A stretch of 64,000 nt of DNA from contig CAJNDS010001746.1 of the NCBI GenBank assembly GCA_905221605.1, positions 124,001 to 188,000 of the forward strand, given 5' to 3'. This stretch comes from Symbiodinium natans. Lineage: Eukaryota > Sar > Dinophyceae > Suessiales > Symbiodiniaceae. The first letter of the stretch is position 1. The number at the start of each line of letters is the position of its first letter. Made by a program: the position numbers and the translations under genes. The notes under the pieces were generated by a model that saw only the letters and a list, made by a program, of their open reading frames with translations, searched no databases and was not told where the DNA came from. Shown piece by piece: positions 21,297-32,346 of the stretch.

Positions 21297-24200
21297 GCCC
21301 TTTACTTCTCAAAACATAGAGAGGTGACGAAAATCAATCACGGAAACCTATCCTGCCTTCCTTCCTCTTTGTCTTTGGTTCGGAAAAGAAAGGAACGGCT
21401 ACCAGCCTCCCTCCCGACTTACATCTTTACATTCTCTTGTTTCGTCCTGCTCAACCGGAAAGAAGGTCTGCCTCCAGTCTTTCCTCGCCTCCCTGCTCGC
21501 TATTATGAGTTCCTTTCTCTTCTCTTCTGTTGCTTACATTCTTCTCAAAAGTGTGAAAGGTGCGGGGGACATCCCTTTCACTTTGTCTCTTCTGGGGAAA
21601 TTCCCAATTGCAGGAGGCTCTCTCTCCTTGTCTTTGTTCTGTGTTCATATAGGGAATGAAGGTAGAAGATGAATAAATAAAACAGAATCAAGTCTATAAT
21701 GTCCTCTATCCGTGTCTCTTGTGATTTCTTCAATTCCTATCTCTGCAGATTCTTCAAAATGGAAGGCGGACTTCTTCCTCCAACCAAAAGCGACCTTCTC
21801 AAAAAGAAGACAAGAGACGAACATCAATCACCGGAACCTGACTCCTAATCTCCTGTGTTTCCTTGCCTCTTTCCTCGCTATTCTCTCTTCCTTTCTTCTC
21901 TCCCGTTGCTTACATTCCCATCAACATGAAAATTGAGGGGGCAGCGCATCCCTTTCCTTTCCCCATCAAAGAAAGGCTGCCTTCCTATCCGCGTATGTTC
22001 TTCCCTCTTCCTTCCGAAAAGACTATAAGAGGTAGGGGTAAACAGAATGAGAGGAGTCTCCTGTTGCTTTCCGACTACCTTCTCACCACAAAAAGGAACC
22101 TTCCCACTCTTCCCTACTTTCTTTCTTTTATCTTTTTGCACTTTACGTTTCCCGCTGAGAAAATGAAACGTTTCCCACTGAGAAAAAGAGACAATGATGA
22201 CAATAAGGAAAAAAAGATCACCTGCCTGTATTTTCAGACCTGTCCGCTGCATCTTTTCCCTTTACATCGCAGATTGAAGGAAAGCAAAAAAAGGGAAGAA
22301 TCCCTTTCCCTACCTTTCCCAGTTCAGTCCTTGTGCTTTCCATGTTCTTTGGAATCGCTTTGTTCTTCAGCAAGGAAAAGCGCAACTTCCCTCTCAATTT
22401 CATGTTTCCATTTCTCCGATGTCTTTTTCATTCAAGAAGCAAGCGGAGGGGCTGCCTCCTGTGTTTCCTTGCCTCTTTCCTCGCTATTCTCTTTTCCTTT
22501 CTCTTCTCTCTTGGTGCTTACATTCTTATGAAAAACGTGAAAGTTGTGGGGGCATCCCTTTCGCTTTCTCTCTTCTGGGGAAATTCCCAATTGCAGGGGG
22601 CTCTCTCTCCTTGTCTGTCTTCTTTTCTCATACATAGGGAAAGGAGAAAGAAGATGAAGAACTAGGAAAGAATCATTTCCACACATTCCTCTATTCCTAC
22701 TGTCCGGAGATTGGCAAGCTTTCGGAAGCTCTGGTCTCTAGTCACGCCTGACCAAAGTCAACTTCCCGTGCGTGAGGGCCATATGGGAGGGGCCAGGAGG
22801 GGGGCAGAAAGTCCGGAATATGGTAGTGTTTCGAGTTTCAAAATCGTTTCCATAGTTTCAAATTAGTCTCAAGTCAGTTTCAAACTAGTTTCAAAATCCA
22901 GTTGAAATATCGCTGTTAAGGAGGAGCTGCAATTTCTGTCCGCGCTTGTTGAAAACCAGAACTTCTGCATGTTTTGCAATTGCGCGTAGAAAAACGCAGT
23001 TTCCCCTTAACAACGAATTCGCAACTGGATTTTGAAACTGTTTTGCAACTAGTCTGAAACTACAGAAACGAATTTGAAACTTGAAGAACGCAGCATTTCT
23101 GCTCCCTGGCGCTTGGCCACGCCCAAGCAAGAGGAGGCTAGAAGCCGCGGCTCGCGAAACCAGCAACAACTCTTGCCAAGGCAGCCACGCAATCACAAGT
23201 CAGTATCTGAGACTGTGTCTCTTCTGAGTTGTTCTATTCCTTTCTCTGCATCCTTTCTTCTTCTCACTTGTCCTTTCACTTTTCTTTTGTCTCTTCTCAC
23301 TCCAACCAAAAGGGAAATCGCAAGGGAGTCATATAGGGAAAGGAGACAACGTGAAGAAATAAGGAAGAATCATTTCCATATTGTCCCCTATTCCTGTCTC
23401 TGAAGAATCATTTCCATATTGTCCCCTATTCCTGTCTCTAAATCTGCAGATTTTTCAGAATGGAAGGAGGGCTTCTTTCTCCCTCTCACTTTTCCTTTCG
23501 CTTTTTTTTTATATTTTCTCACTCCAACCAAGAAGACAAGGGAGAGGGGTGAGAGATAGAACGCCCTTTACCTTCTCAAAACATAGAGAGGTGACGAAAA
23601 TCAATCACGGAAACCTATCCTGCCTTCCTTCCTCTTTGTCTTTGGTTCGGAAAAGAAAGGAACGGCTACCAGCCTCCCTCCCGACTTACATCTTTACATT
23701 CTCTTGTTTCGTCCTGCTCAACCGGAAAGCAGGTCTGCCTCCAGTCTTTCCTCGCCTCCCTGCTCACTATTATGAGTTCCTTTCTCTTCTCTTCTGTTGC
23801 TTACATTCTTCTCAAAAGTGTGAAAGGTGCGGGGCACATCCCTTTCACTTTGTCTCTTCGGGGAAATTCCCAATTGCAGGAGGCTCTCTCTCCCTGTCTT
23901 TGTTCTGTGTTCATATAGGGAAAGAAGAAAGAAGATGAATGAATAAGAAAGAATCATGTCTATAATGTCCTCTATCCGTGTCTCTTGTGATTTCTTCAAT
24001 TCCTATCTCTGCAGATTCTTCAAAATGGAAGGCGGACTTCTTCCTCCAACCAAAAGCGACCTTCTCAAAAAGAAGACAAGAGACGAACATCAATCACCGG
24101 AACCTGACTCCTAATCTCATGTGTTTCCTTGCCTCTTTCCTCGCTATTCTCTCTTCCTTTCTTCTCTCCTGGTGCTTACATTCTTATCAACATGAAAATT

Positions 24201-27200
24201 GAGGGGGCAGTGCATCCCTTTCCTTTTCCCCATCAAAGAAAGGCTGCCTTCCTATCCGCGTATGTTCTTCCCTCTTGCTTCCCAAAAAGACTATAAGAGG
24301 TAGGGATAAACAGAATGAAAGAGGAGTCTCCTGTTGCTTTCCGACTACCTTCTCACCACAAAAAGGAACCTTCCAACTCTTCCCTACTTTCTTTCTTTTA
24401 TCTTTTTGCACTTTACGTTTCCCGCTGAGAAAATGAGACGTTTCCCACTGAGAAAAAGAGACAATGATGACAATAAGGAAAAAAGATCACCTGCCTGTAT
24501 TTTCAGACCTGTCCGCTGCATCTTTCCCTTTACATCGCAGATTGAAGGAAAGCAAAAAAGAGGGAAGAATCCCTTTCCCTACCTTTCCCAGTACATTCCT
24601 TGTGCTTTCCATGTTCTTTGGAATTGCTTTGTTCTTCAGCAAGGAAAAGCGCAACTTCCCTCTCAATTTCATGTTTCCATTTCTCCGATGTCTTTTTCAT
24701 TCAAGAAGCAAGCGGAGGGGCTGCCTCCTGTGTTTCCTTGCCTCTTTCCTCGCTATTCTCTTTTCCTTTCTCTTCTCTCTTGGTGCTTACATTCTTATGA
24801 AAAACGTGAAAGTTGTGGGGGCATCCCTTTCGCTTTCTCTCTTCTGGGGAAATTCCCAATTGCAGGGGGCTCTCTCTCCTTGTCTGTCTTCTTTTCTCAT
24901 ACATAGGGAAAGGAGAAAGAAGATGAAGAACTAGGAAAGAATCATTTCCACACATTCCTCTATTCCTACTGTCCGGAGATTGGCAAGCTTTCGGAAGCTC
25001 TGGTCTCTAGTCACGCCTGACCAAAGTCAACTTCCCGTGCGTGAGGGCCATATGTGAGGGGCCAGGAGGGGGGCAGAAAGTCCGGAATATGGTAGTGTTT
25101 CGAGTTTCAAATCGTTTCCATAGTTTCAAATTAGTCTCAAGTCAGTTTCAAACTAGTTTCAAAATCCAGTTGAAATATCGCTGTTAAGGAGGAGCTGCAA
25201 TTTCTGTCCGCGCTTGTTGAAAACCAGAACCTCTAGAGATTCCTGCATTTTTTGCAATTGCGCGTAGAAAAACGCAGTTTCCCCTTAACAACGAATTCGC
25301 AACTGGATTTTGAAACTGTTTTGCAACTAGTCTGAAACTACAGAAACGAATTTGAAACTTGAAGAACGCAGCATTTCTGCTCCCTGGCGCTTGGCCACGC
25401 CCAAGCAAGAGGAGGCTAGAAGCCGCGGCTCGCGAAACCAGCAACAACTCTTGCCAAGGCAGCCACGCAATCACAAGTCAGTAAATTATCTTGTCTGAGA
25501 CTGTGTCTCTTCTGAGTTGTTCTATTCCTTTCTCTGCATCCTTTCTTCTTCTCACTTGTCCTTTCACTTTTCTTTTGTCTCTTCTCACTCCAACCAAAAG
25601 GGAAATCGCAAGGGAGTCATATAGGGAAAGGAGACAACGTGAAGAAATAAGAAAGAATCATTTCCATATTGTCCCCTATTCCTGTCTCTAAATCTGCAGA
25701 TTTTTCAGAATGGAAGGAGGGCTTCTTTCTCCCTCTCACTTTTCCTTTCGCTTTTTTTTATATTTTCTCACTCCAACCAAGAAGACAAGGGAGAGGGGTG
25801 AGAGATAGAACGCCCTTTACCTTCTCAAAACATAGAGAGGTGACGAAAATCAATCACGGAAACCTATCCTGCCTTCCTTCCTCTTTGTCTTTGGTTCGGA
25901 AAAGAAAGGAACGGCTACCAGCCTCCCTCCCGACTTACATCTTACATTCTCTTGTTTCGTCCTGCTCAACCGGAAAGAAGGTCTGCCTCCAGTCTTTCCT
26001 CGCCTCCCTGCTCACTATTATGAGTTCCTTTCTCTTCTCTTCTGTTGCTTACATTCTTCTCAAAAGTGTGAAAGGTGCGGGGGACATCCCTTTCACTTTG
26101 TCTCTTCTGGGGAAATTCCCAATTGCAGGAGGCTCTCTCTCCTTGTCTTTGTTCTGTGTTCATATAGGGAAAGAAGAAAGAAGATGAATGAATAAGAAAG
26201 AATCATGTCTATAATGTCCTCTATCCGTGTCTCTTGTGATTTCTTCAATTCCTATCTCTGCAGATTCTTCAAAATGGAAGGCGGACTTCTTCCTCCAACC
26301 AAAAGCGACCTTCTCAAAAAGAAGACAAGAGACGAACATCAATCACCGGAACCTGACTCCTAATCTCATGTGTTTCCTTGCCTCTTTCCTCGCTATTCTC
26401 TCTTCCTTTCTTCTCTCCCGGTGCTTACATTCCCATCAACATGAAAATTGAGGGGGCAGTGCATCCCTTTCCTTTTCCCCATCAAAGAAAGGCTGCCTTC
26501 CTATCCGCGTATGTTCTTCCCTCTTGCTTCCCAAAAAGACTATAAGAGGTAGGGATAAACAGAATGAAAGAGGAGTCTCCTGTTGCTTTCCGACTACCTT
26601 CTCACCACAAAAAGGAACCTTCCAACTCTTCCCTACTTTCTTTCTTTTATCTTTTTGCACTTTACGTTTCCCGCTGAGAAAATGAGACGTTTCCCACTGA
26701 GAAAAAGAGACAATGATGACAATAAGGAAAAAAGATCACCTGCCTGTATTTTCAGACCTGTCCGCTGCATCTTTTCCCTTTACATCGCAGATTGAAGGAA
26801 AGCAAAAAAAAGGGAAGAATCCCTTTCCCTACCTTTCCCAGTACATTCCTTGTGCTTTCCATGTTCTTTGGAATTGCTTTGTTCTTCAGCAAGGAAAAGC
26901 GCAACTTCCCTCTCAATTTCATGTTTCCATTTCTCCGATGTCTTTTTCATTCAAGAAGCAAGCGGAGGGGCTGCCTCCTGTGTTTCCTTGCCTCTTTCCT
27001 CGCTATTCTCTTTTCCTTTCTCTTCTCTTTTGGTGCTTACATTCTTCTCAAAAACGTGAAAGTTGCGGGGGCATCCCTTTCGCTTTCTCTTCTGGGGAAA
27101 TTCCTAATTGCAGGGGGCTCTCTCCTTGTCTGTCTTCTTTTCTCATACATAGGGAAAGGAGAAAGAAGATGAAGAACTAGGAAAGAATCATTTCCACACA

Positions 27201-28750
27201 TTCCTCTATTCCTACTGTCCGGAGATTGGCAAGCTTTCGGAAGCTCTGGTCTCTAGTCACGCCTGACCAAAGTCAACTTCCCGTGCGTGAGGGCCATATG
27301 TGAGGGGCCAGGAGGGGGGCAGAAAGTCCGGAATATGGTAGTGTTTCGAGTTTCAAAATCGTTTCCATAGTTTCAAATTAGTCTCAAGTCAGTTTCAAAC
27401 TAGTTTCAAAATCCAGTTGAAATATCGCTGTTAAGGAGGAGCTGCAATTTCTGTCCGCGCTTGTTGAAAACCAGAACTTCTGCATGTTTTGCAATTGCGC
27501 GTAGAAAAACGCAGTTTCCCCTTAACAACGATTTTGCAACTGGATTTTGAAACTATTTTGCAACTAGTCTGAAACTACAGAAACGAATTTGAAACTTGAA
27601 AAACGCAGCATTTCTGCTCCCTGGCGCTTGGCCACGCCCAAGCAAGAGGAGGCCAGAAGCTGCGGCTCGCGAAACACGCCTGGATCGAAAAGTGCACCTC
27701 CGACTTTCTTCCCAAAAGCCATTCCAGCAACAACTCTTGCCAAGGCAGCCACGCAATCACAAGTCAGCAAATTATCTTGTCTGAGACTGTGTCTCTTCTG
27801 AGTTTTTCTATTCCTATCTCTGCGTCCTTTCTCCTTCTCACTTTTCCTTTCAATTTTCTTTTGTCTCTTCTCACTCCAACCAAAAGGGAAATCGCAAGGG
27901 AGTCATATAGGGAAAGAAGACAACGTGAAGAAATAAGAAAGAATCATTTCCATATTGTCCCCTATTCCTGTCTCGAAATCTGTAGATTTTTCAGAATGGA
28001 AGGAGGGCTTCTTTCTCCCTCTCACTTTTCCTTTCGCTTTTCTTTATATTTTCTCACTCCAACCAAAAAGACAAGGGAGAGAGGTGGGAGATATAAAGCC
28101 CTTTACCTTCCCAAAACAGAGAAAAGTGACGAGAATCAATCAGGGAAACCTGGCTCCTAATCTCCTCGGTTTCCGCTCTTTCCTCGTTATTCTCTCTTCC
28201 TTTCTTCTCTGCTGGCGCTTGCATTCTTATCAAAATATGAAAGTTGCGGGGGCATCCCTTTCACTTTCTCCCTTCCACGGGCACTTCACTCCTTTTTTCC
28301 CACTATCTTCTTCGATCTTCCTTCCGAAAAAATTCGAAAAGGAAGCGATAGACCAGGGTGAAGGAGCAGTTTCCATCTTCGTTCCCGGCACCTTCTTATT
28401 CGTTCTTCTCTCTTATTATCTCTTTGTTTCTTTTCTTCCGCCCAAAACAGGAATTGCCGCAGGGCTCTCTCTCCTAATCTTTCTTCTTTACTCATATGGG
28501 AATGACAAAGAAGAAGAAATGAGAAAGAATCATGAGCTCTTCTTTTCGTATCTCTTCAGCATTTTCAGCATGGAAGGCGGGCCAGAGGCGAGAGAGTGCA
28601 AAGGGAAGAGACGCGAGAGATCAATGGGGACAAGCGAAGGGACGTGCGGGGAAAGGAGGGACAGCCCGGTCGAGACAAGCTCCCGAGAACCTGCGTGCAG
28701 GCAGGTGATCTTTCTTCACTTATCTTCATCATTGTCTCATTTTCTTAGTG
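21297..28750. repeat. ~2.26-kb pyrimidine-rich tandem repeat, three copies plus a diverged fourth
   Basis: The anchor AAAACATAGAGAGGTGACGA occurs at 21311, 23578 and 25827, and a diverged form (AAAACAGAGAAAAGTGACGA) at 28112. Spacings are 2267, 2249 and 2285. Copies two and three are nearly identical apart from small indels. Each unit includes a non-pyrimidine part with several CAGTTTCAAACTAGTTTCAA-like phrases (about 22830-23080 and equivalents). Frames of 100-270 codons exist because the strand is C/T-rich, and they shift between copies, so I see no conserved gene. Confidence 0.85.
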
Positions 28751-29500
28751 GGAAACGTAGAATGCAAACAAGATAAAAGAAAGTCAAGGGAAGAAAGAGA
28801 AGGGTTCCTTTTTGTGGTGAGAAGGTAGTCGGAAAGCAAAAGGAGACTCCTCTTTCATTCTGTTTATCCCTGCCTCTTAGAGTCTTTTTCGGAAGGAAGA
28901 GAAAAGAAAATATGCGGATAGGAAGGGAGCCTTTCTTCGATGGGAAAAGTGAAAGAAATGCCCCCGCACCTGTCACACAAAGCAACAGAAGAGAAAAGAA
29001 AGGAAGTTATAACAGTGCAGAAGGAGGCGAGGAAACACTAGAGGCCGCCCTTCTTCTGTCCGTTTGAGCGTGACGAAACAAAGAAATGGAAAGATGAAAG
29101 TCGGGAGGGGGGCTGGTAGCTGTTCCTTTCTTTTCCGAACCAGGATTCCAGGATAGCGAAGGAAATAGTAGGGAAAGGCCCTCTTTCTTCTTTCGTGTTT
29201 ATTTATGTCTGCACTGTGCAAAGAAAAGAAGGCGGGGACAGGCCGTTTAGAAATGAAAGCAGGCGATCTTTTCATCCATTTTGGTCACCTTTCTGTTTAT
29301 TGAGCTGCAAGGGGCTCTCTATCTCTCACCTCTCTCCCTTGTCTTCTCCCTTCTGCTTGGAGTGAGAAAAGAAAAGTGAACGGAAAAGTGAGAGGGAAAA
29401 TGAAGCCCTCCTTCCATTCTGAAAAATCAGCAGAGATAGGAATAGAAGAACTCCGAAGATAGGAACACAGGAACGTCTGCACATGATTCTTTCTTTTTCC
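28750..29500. repeat. Inverted partial copy of the 2.26-kb unit
   Basis: 28805-28890 is the reverse complement of about 22020-22105 (the GGTTCCTTTTTGTGGTGAGA phrase and its neighbours), with some divergence. The purine/pyrimidine bias flips here, from C/T-rich to A/G-rich on the plus strand. It thus forms the right arm of a long inverted repeat with the tandem copies to its left. Confidence 0.75.
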
Positions 29501-29516
29501 TCCTTTTCTTTCTAGA

Positions 29517-29630
29517 TTCTGGGTTTAGGAGTTAGAGTTTAGGAAATACGGTATAGAGTTTCTTGTGTAGGGTTTTAGAGTGTACGAATTTGTGGTCAGG
29601 GTTCCGGGCTTAGGGTCTGAGATTGCAAGA
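29517..29630 (+). repeat. Degenerate telomere-like tract
   Basis: Scattered GGGTTTAGG, GTTAGAGTTTAGG, GTAGGGTTTTAGAG and GGGCTTAGGGTCT phrases. It looks like a decayed (TTTAGGG)n array. Confidence 0.45.
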
Positions 29631-29784
29631 GCCAAAACATTTATCAGTCCGAAATGAGTTGTCTAAGTGCGCATATGCGTGAGACGTTGTTGGAGAAGTA
29701 GCTGGGTTGTCTTGGATATGCTAAAATTGATTAAGAATCCCAGGCGGTAGCTTCTAAATAGACCCTATTTTGCTCAGCCACGGG

Positions 29785-31590
29785 GGGGGGGCCGGGCCTG
29801 GCCCCCCCCCCTTTTCGGATTTAATTTATTTAAATTATTTAATTCCGGGGGGGGGAATTCAATAATTTAAATAATTTAAATCCGAACCCCCCCTTTCGGA
29901 TTTAAATTATTTAAATTATTTAATTCCCCCCCCCCCGGAATTAAATAATTTAAATAATTTAAATAATTTACATAATTTAAATAATTTAAATAATTTAAAT
30001 AATTTAAATAATTTACATAACTTAAATCCGAAAAGGGGGGGGGGCCAGGCCCGACCAGGCCCCCCCCCCTTCCCAGAATTAAATAATGTAAATAATTTAA
30101 ATCCGAAACGCCCCTTTCGGGTTTAAATTATTTAAAATATTTAATTCTGGGAAGGGGGGGGGGGCCCGGGCCAGGCCCCCCCCCTTTTCGGATTTAATTT
30201 ATTTAAATTATTTAAATTATGTAAATTATTTCATTCCGGGGGGGGAATTAAATAATTTAAATAATTTAAATCCGAAAGGGGGGGTTCGGATTTAAATTAT
30301 TTAAATTATTTAATTCCCCCCCCCGGAATTAAATAATTTAAATAATTTAAATAATTTAGAAAATTTAAGTAATTTAAATAAATTAAATCCGAAAAGGGGG
30401 GGGGGGCCAGGCCCGACCAGGCCCCCCCCCTTCCCAGAAATTAAATAATTTAAATAATTTAAATCCGAAACGCCCCTTTCGGATTTAAATTATTTAAATT
30501 ATTTAATTCTGGGAAGGGGGGGGGGGCCCGGGCCTGGCCCCCCCCTTTTCGGATTTAATTTATTTTAAATTATTTAAATTATTTAAATTATTTAATTCCG
30601 GGGGGGGGAATTAAATAATTTAAATAATTTAAATCCGAAAGAGGGGGTTCGGATTTAAATTATTTAAATTATTTAATTTCCCCCCCCGGAATTAAATAAT
30701 TTAAATAATTTAAAAAATTTCAATAATTTAAATAATTTAAATAATTTAAATCCGAAAAGGGGGGGGGCAGGCCCGACCAGGCCCCCCCCCCCTTCCCAGA
30801 ATTAAATAATTTAAATAATTTAAATCCGAAACGCCCCTTTCGGATTTAAATTATTTAAATTATTTAATTCTGGGAAGGGGGGTGGGCCCGGGCCTGGCCC
30901 CCCCCCTTTTCGGATTTAATTGTATTTAAATGATTTAAATTATTTAATTCCGAGGGGGGGAAATTAAATAATTTAAATAATTTAAATCCGAAAGGGGGGG
31001 GTTCGGATTTAAATTATTTAAATTATTTAATTCCCCCCCCGGAATTAAATAATTTAAATAATTTAAATAATTTAAATCCGAAAAGGGGGGGGGCCAGGCC
31101 CGACCAGGCCCCCTCCCCCTCCCAGAATTAAATAATTTAAATAATTTAAATCCGAACCCCCTTTCGGATTTAAATTATTTAAATTATTTAATTCTGGGAA
31201 GGGGGGGGGGCCCGGGCCTGGCCCCCCCCCCCTTTTCGGATTTAATTTATTTAAATTATTTAAATTATTTAAATTATTTAAATTATTTAAATTATTTAAA
31301 TTATTTAATTCCGGGGGGGGGAATTAAATAATTTAAATAATTTAAATCGAAAGGGGGGGTTCGGATTTAAATTATTTAAATTATTTAATTCCCCCCCCCG
31401 GAATTAAATAATTTAAATAATTTAAATAATTTAAATAATTTAAATAATTTAAATAATTTAAATCCGAAAAGGGGGGGGGGCCAGGCCCGACCAGGCCCCC
31501 CCCCCTTCCCAGAATTAAATAATTTAAATAATTTAAATCCGAAACGCCCCTTTCGGATTTAAATTATTTAAATTATTTAATTCCTTGCCC
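29785..31590. repeat. Array of AT/GC perfect hairpins, right cluster
   Basis: Five or so units of about 325-385 bp, marked by a GGGGGCCAGGCCCGACCAGG core at about 30040, 30400, 30765, 31090 and 31475. Each unit carries AT arms (AATTAAATAATTTAAATAAT and complement) around small GC loops and around poly-G/poly-C. At 30791-30878 the arms are 41 bp with no mismatch around a 6-nt loop (CGCCCC), and G/C runs extend them to about 45 bp. No coding frame exists. Confidence 0.9.
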
Positions 31591-31685
31591 CAGAACCCCC
31601 AGAAACGACAACAGGGTCTATTTGGCAGATGGCTTTTGTGAATAAGCATACGTTTTGGGGCCTTATTTCCTCTTTAAAACCCGAG

Positions 31686-31714
31686 TCTCAGCTTCCAAAT
31701 AGACCCTATTTAAG
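31686..31714 (-). repeat. Right terminal inverted repeat of the block
   Basis: Reverse complement of 16030-16058 over all 29 bases. On the minus strand it begins CTTAAATAGGGTCTATTTGG. Confidence 0.85.
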
Positions 31715-31988
31715 CTGCACCACCCCCCCCCCCCCCAATAGAAACTCGAAATGAGGGTTTAAAAGGCGGGGTCGGCTTCGGCAGCAGGATTTTCCGGAAA
31801 GCGGCTTTAATCACAGGAGTTTTAGTACAAGGGGCAAGCGATTAACATTGTCGTCGAGTTGTGTGTGTGTGACAACGTTTCACCCACTGATGTCAATTCC
31901 CTGATGATTGCATGAATGAAACAGAGAGGGAAGGAGAGCCTAGTGAAACGGCGACCTTCGGGCACCCCCCCATGCTGGCCTTCGGCCC

Positions 31989-32064
31989 CGAAGGTCGCCG
32001 TTTTACTGGGCAAGGTCGATTTTGGTCAAAAAAGCGACCTTGCCCAGTAAAACGGCGACCTTCG
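31989..32064. repeat. Perfect 30-bp inverted repeat
   Basis: Arms 31989-32018 and 32035-32064 are exact reverse complements (GTCGCCGTTTTACTGGGCAA core) with a 16-nt loop. Further copies of the same phrase lie at about 31944-31958 and 32100-32125. Confidence 0.9.
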
Positions 32065-32136
32065 TCGGGGTCCAAGGTTGCATTTTTACTGGGCAGGGGG
32101 GGAAGGTCGCCGCTTTACTGGGCACGTCACCGTTTG

Positions 32137-32221
32137 ACTGGGCAAGGTCGCCGTTTTGCTGGGCAAGGTCGATTTTTTGACCGAACTGACCTTGCCCAGT
32201 AAAACGGCGACCTTGCCCAGT
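32137..32221. repeat. 34-bp inverted repeat, second hairpin
   Basis: Arms 32137-32170 and 32188-32221 match at 33 of 34 positions, with a 17-nt loop. The phrase is the same family as the 31989-32064 hairpin. Confidence 0.9.
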
Positions 32222-32255
32222 AACTCCCCATCACTAAAATTATGTATGTACCAGA

Positions 32256-32345
32256 GGTTTAGGGTTAGGGTTTAGGGTTTAGGGTTTAGGGTTTAGGGCC
32301 TAATTAGGGTTTAGGGTTTAGGGTTTAGGGTTTAGGGTTTAGGGA
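32256..32345 (+). repeat. Interstitial telomere-type repeat (TTTAGGG)n
   Basis: About a dozen TTTAGGG units, interrupted once by GGGCCTAATTAGGG at about 32296-32309. It lies between the hairpin pair and the 3' side of the minus-strand gene at 32347-33597. Confidence 0.9.
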
Positions 32346-32346
32346 C

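Larger units (their letters stand above)
16022..31725. mobile_element. 15.7-kb repeat block bounded by inverted repeats
   Basis: The outer borders are the same sequence in opposite orientation: 16030-16058 and 31686-31714 are perfect reverse complements over 29 bp, and one mismatch extends this to about 33 bp. Each copy holds a small palindrome, AAATAG-GGT-CTATTT. Each end also lies next to a long homopolymer (C run at about 15991-16021, C run at about 31722-31736). Inside there are only repeats: purine-rich duplications, fold-back arrays, pyrimidine-rich triplication, hairpin arrays and a 100-N gap. No transposase or other recognisable gene is present. It could be a very large non-autonomous element, or an inverted duplication of satellite sequence. 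No target-site duplication is visible because the flanks are homopolymers. Confidence 0.5.

Noticed and set aside
21324..28776. Many ORFs of 100-273 codons in the 2.26-kb repeats
   Set aside because: They are Ser/Leu/Phe/Pro-rich products of a C/T-rich strand, and their frames break between near-identical copies.
16022..31725. A virus-like or retroelement origin for the block
   Set aside because: No reverse transcriptase, integrase, capsid or transposase motif was seen in any frame; only repeats.
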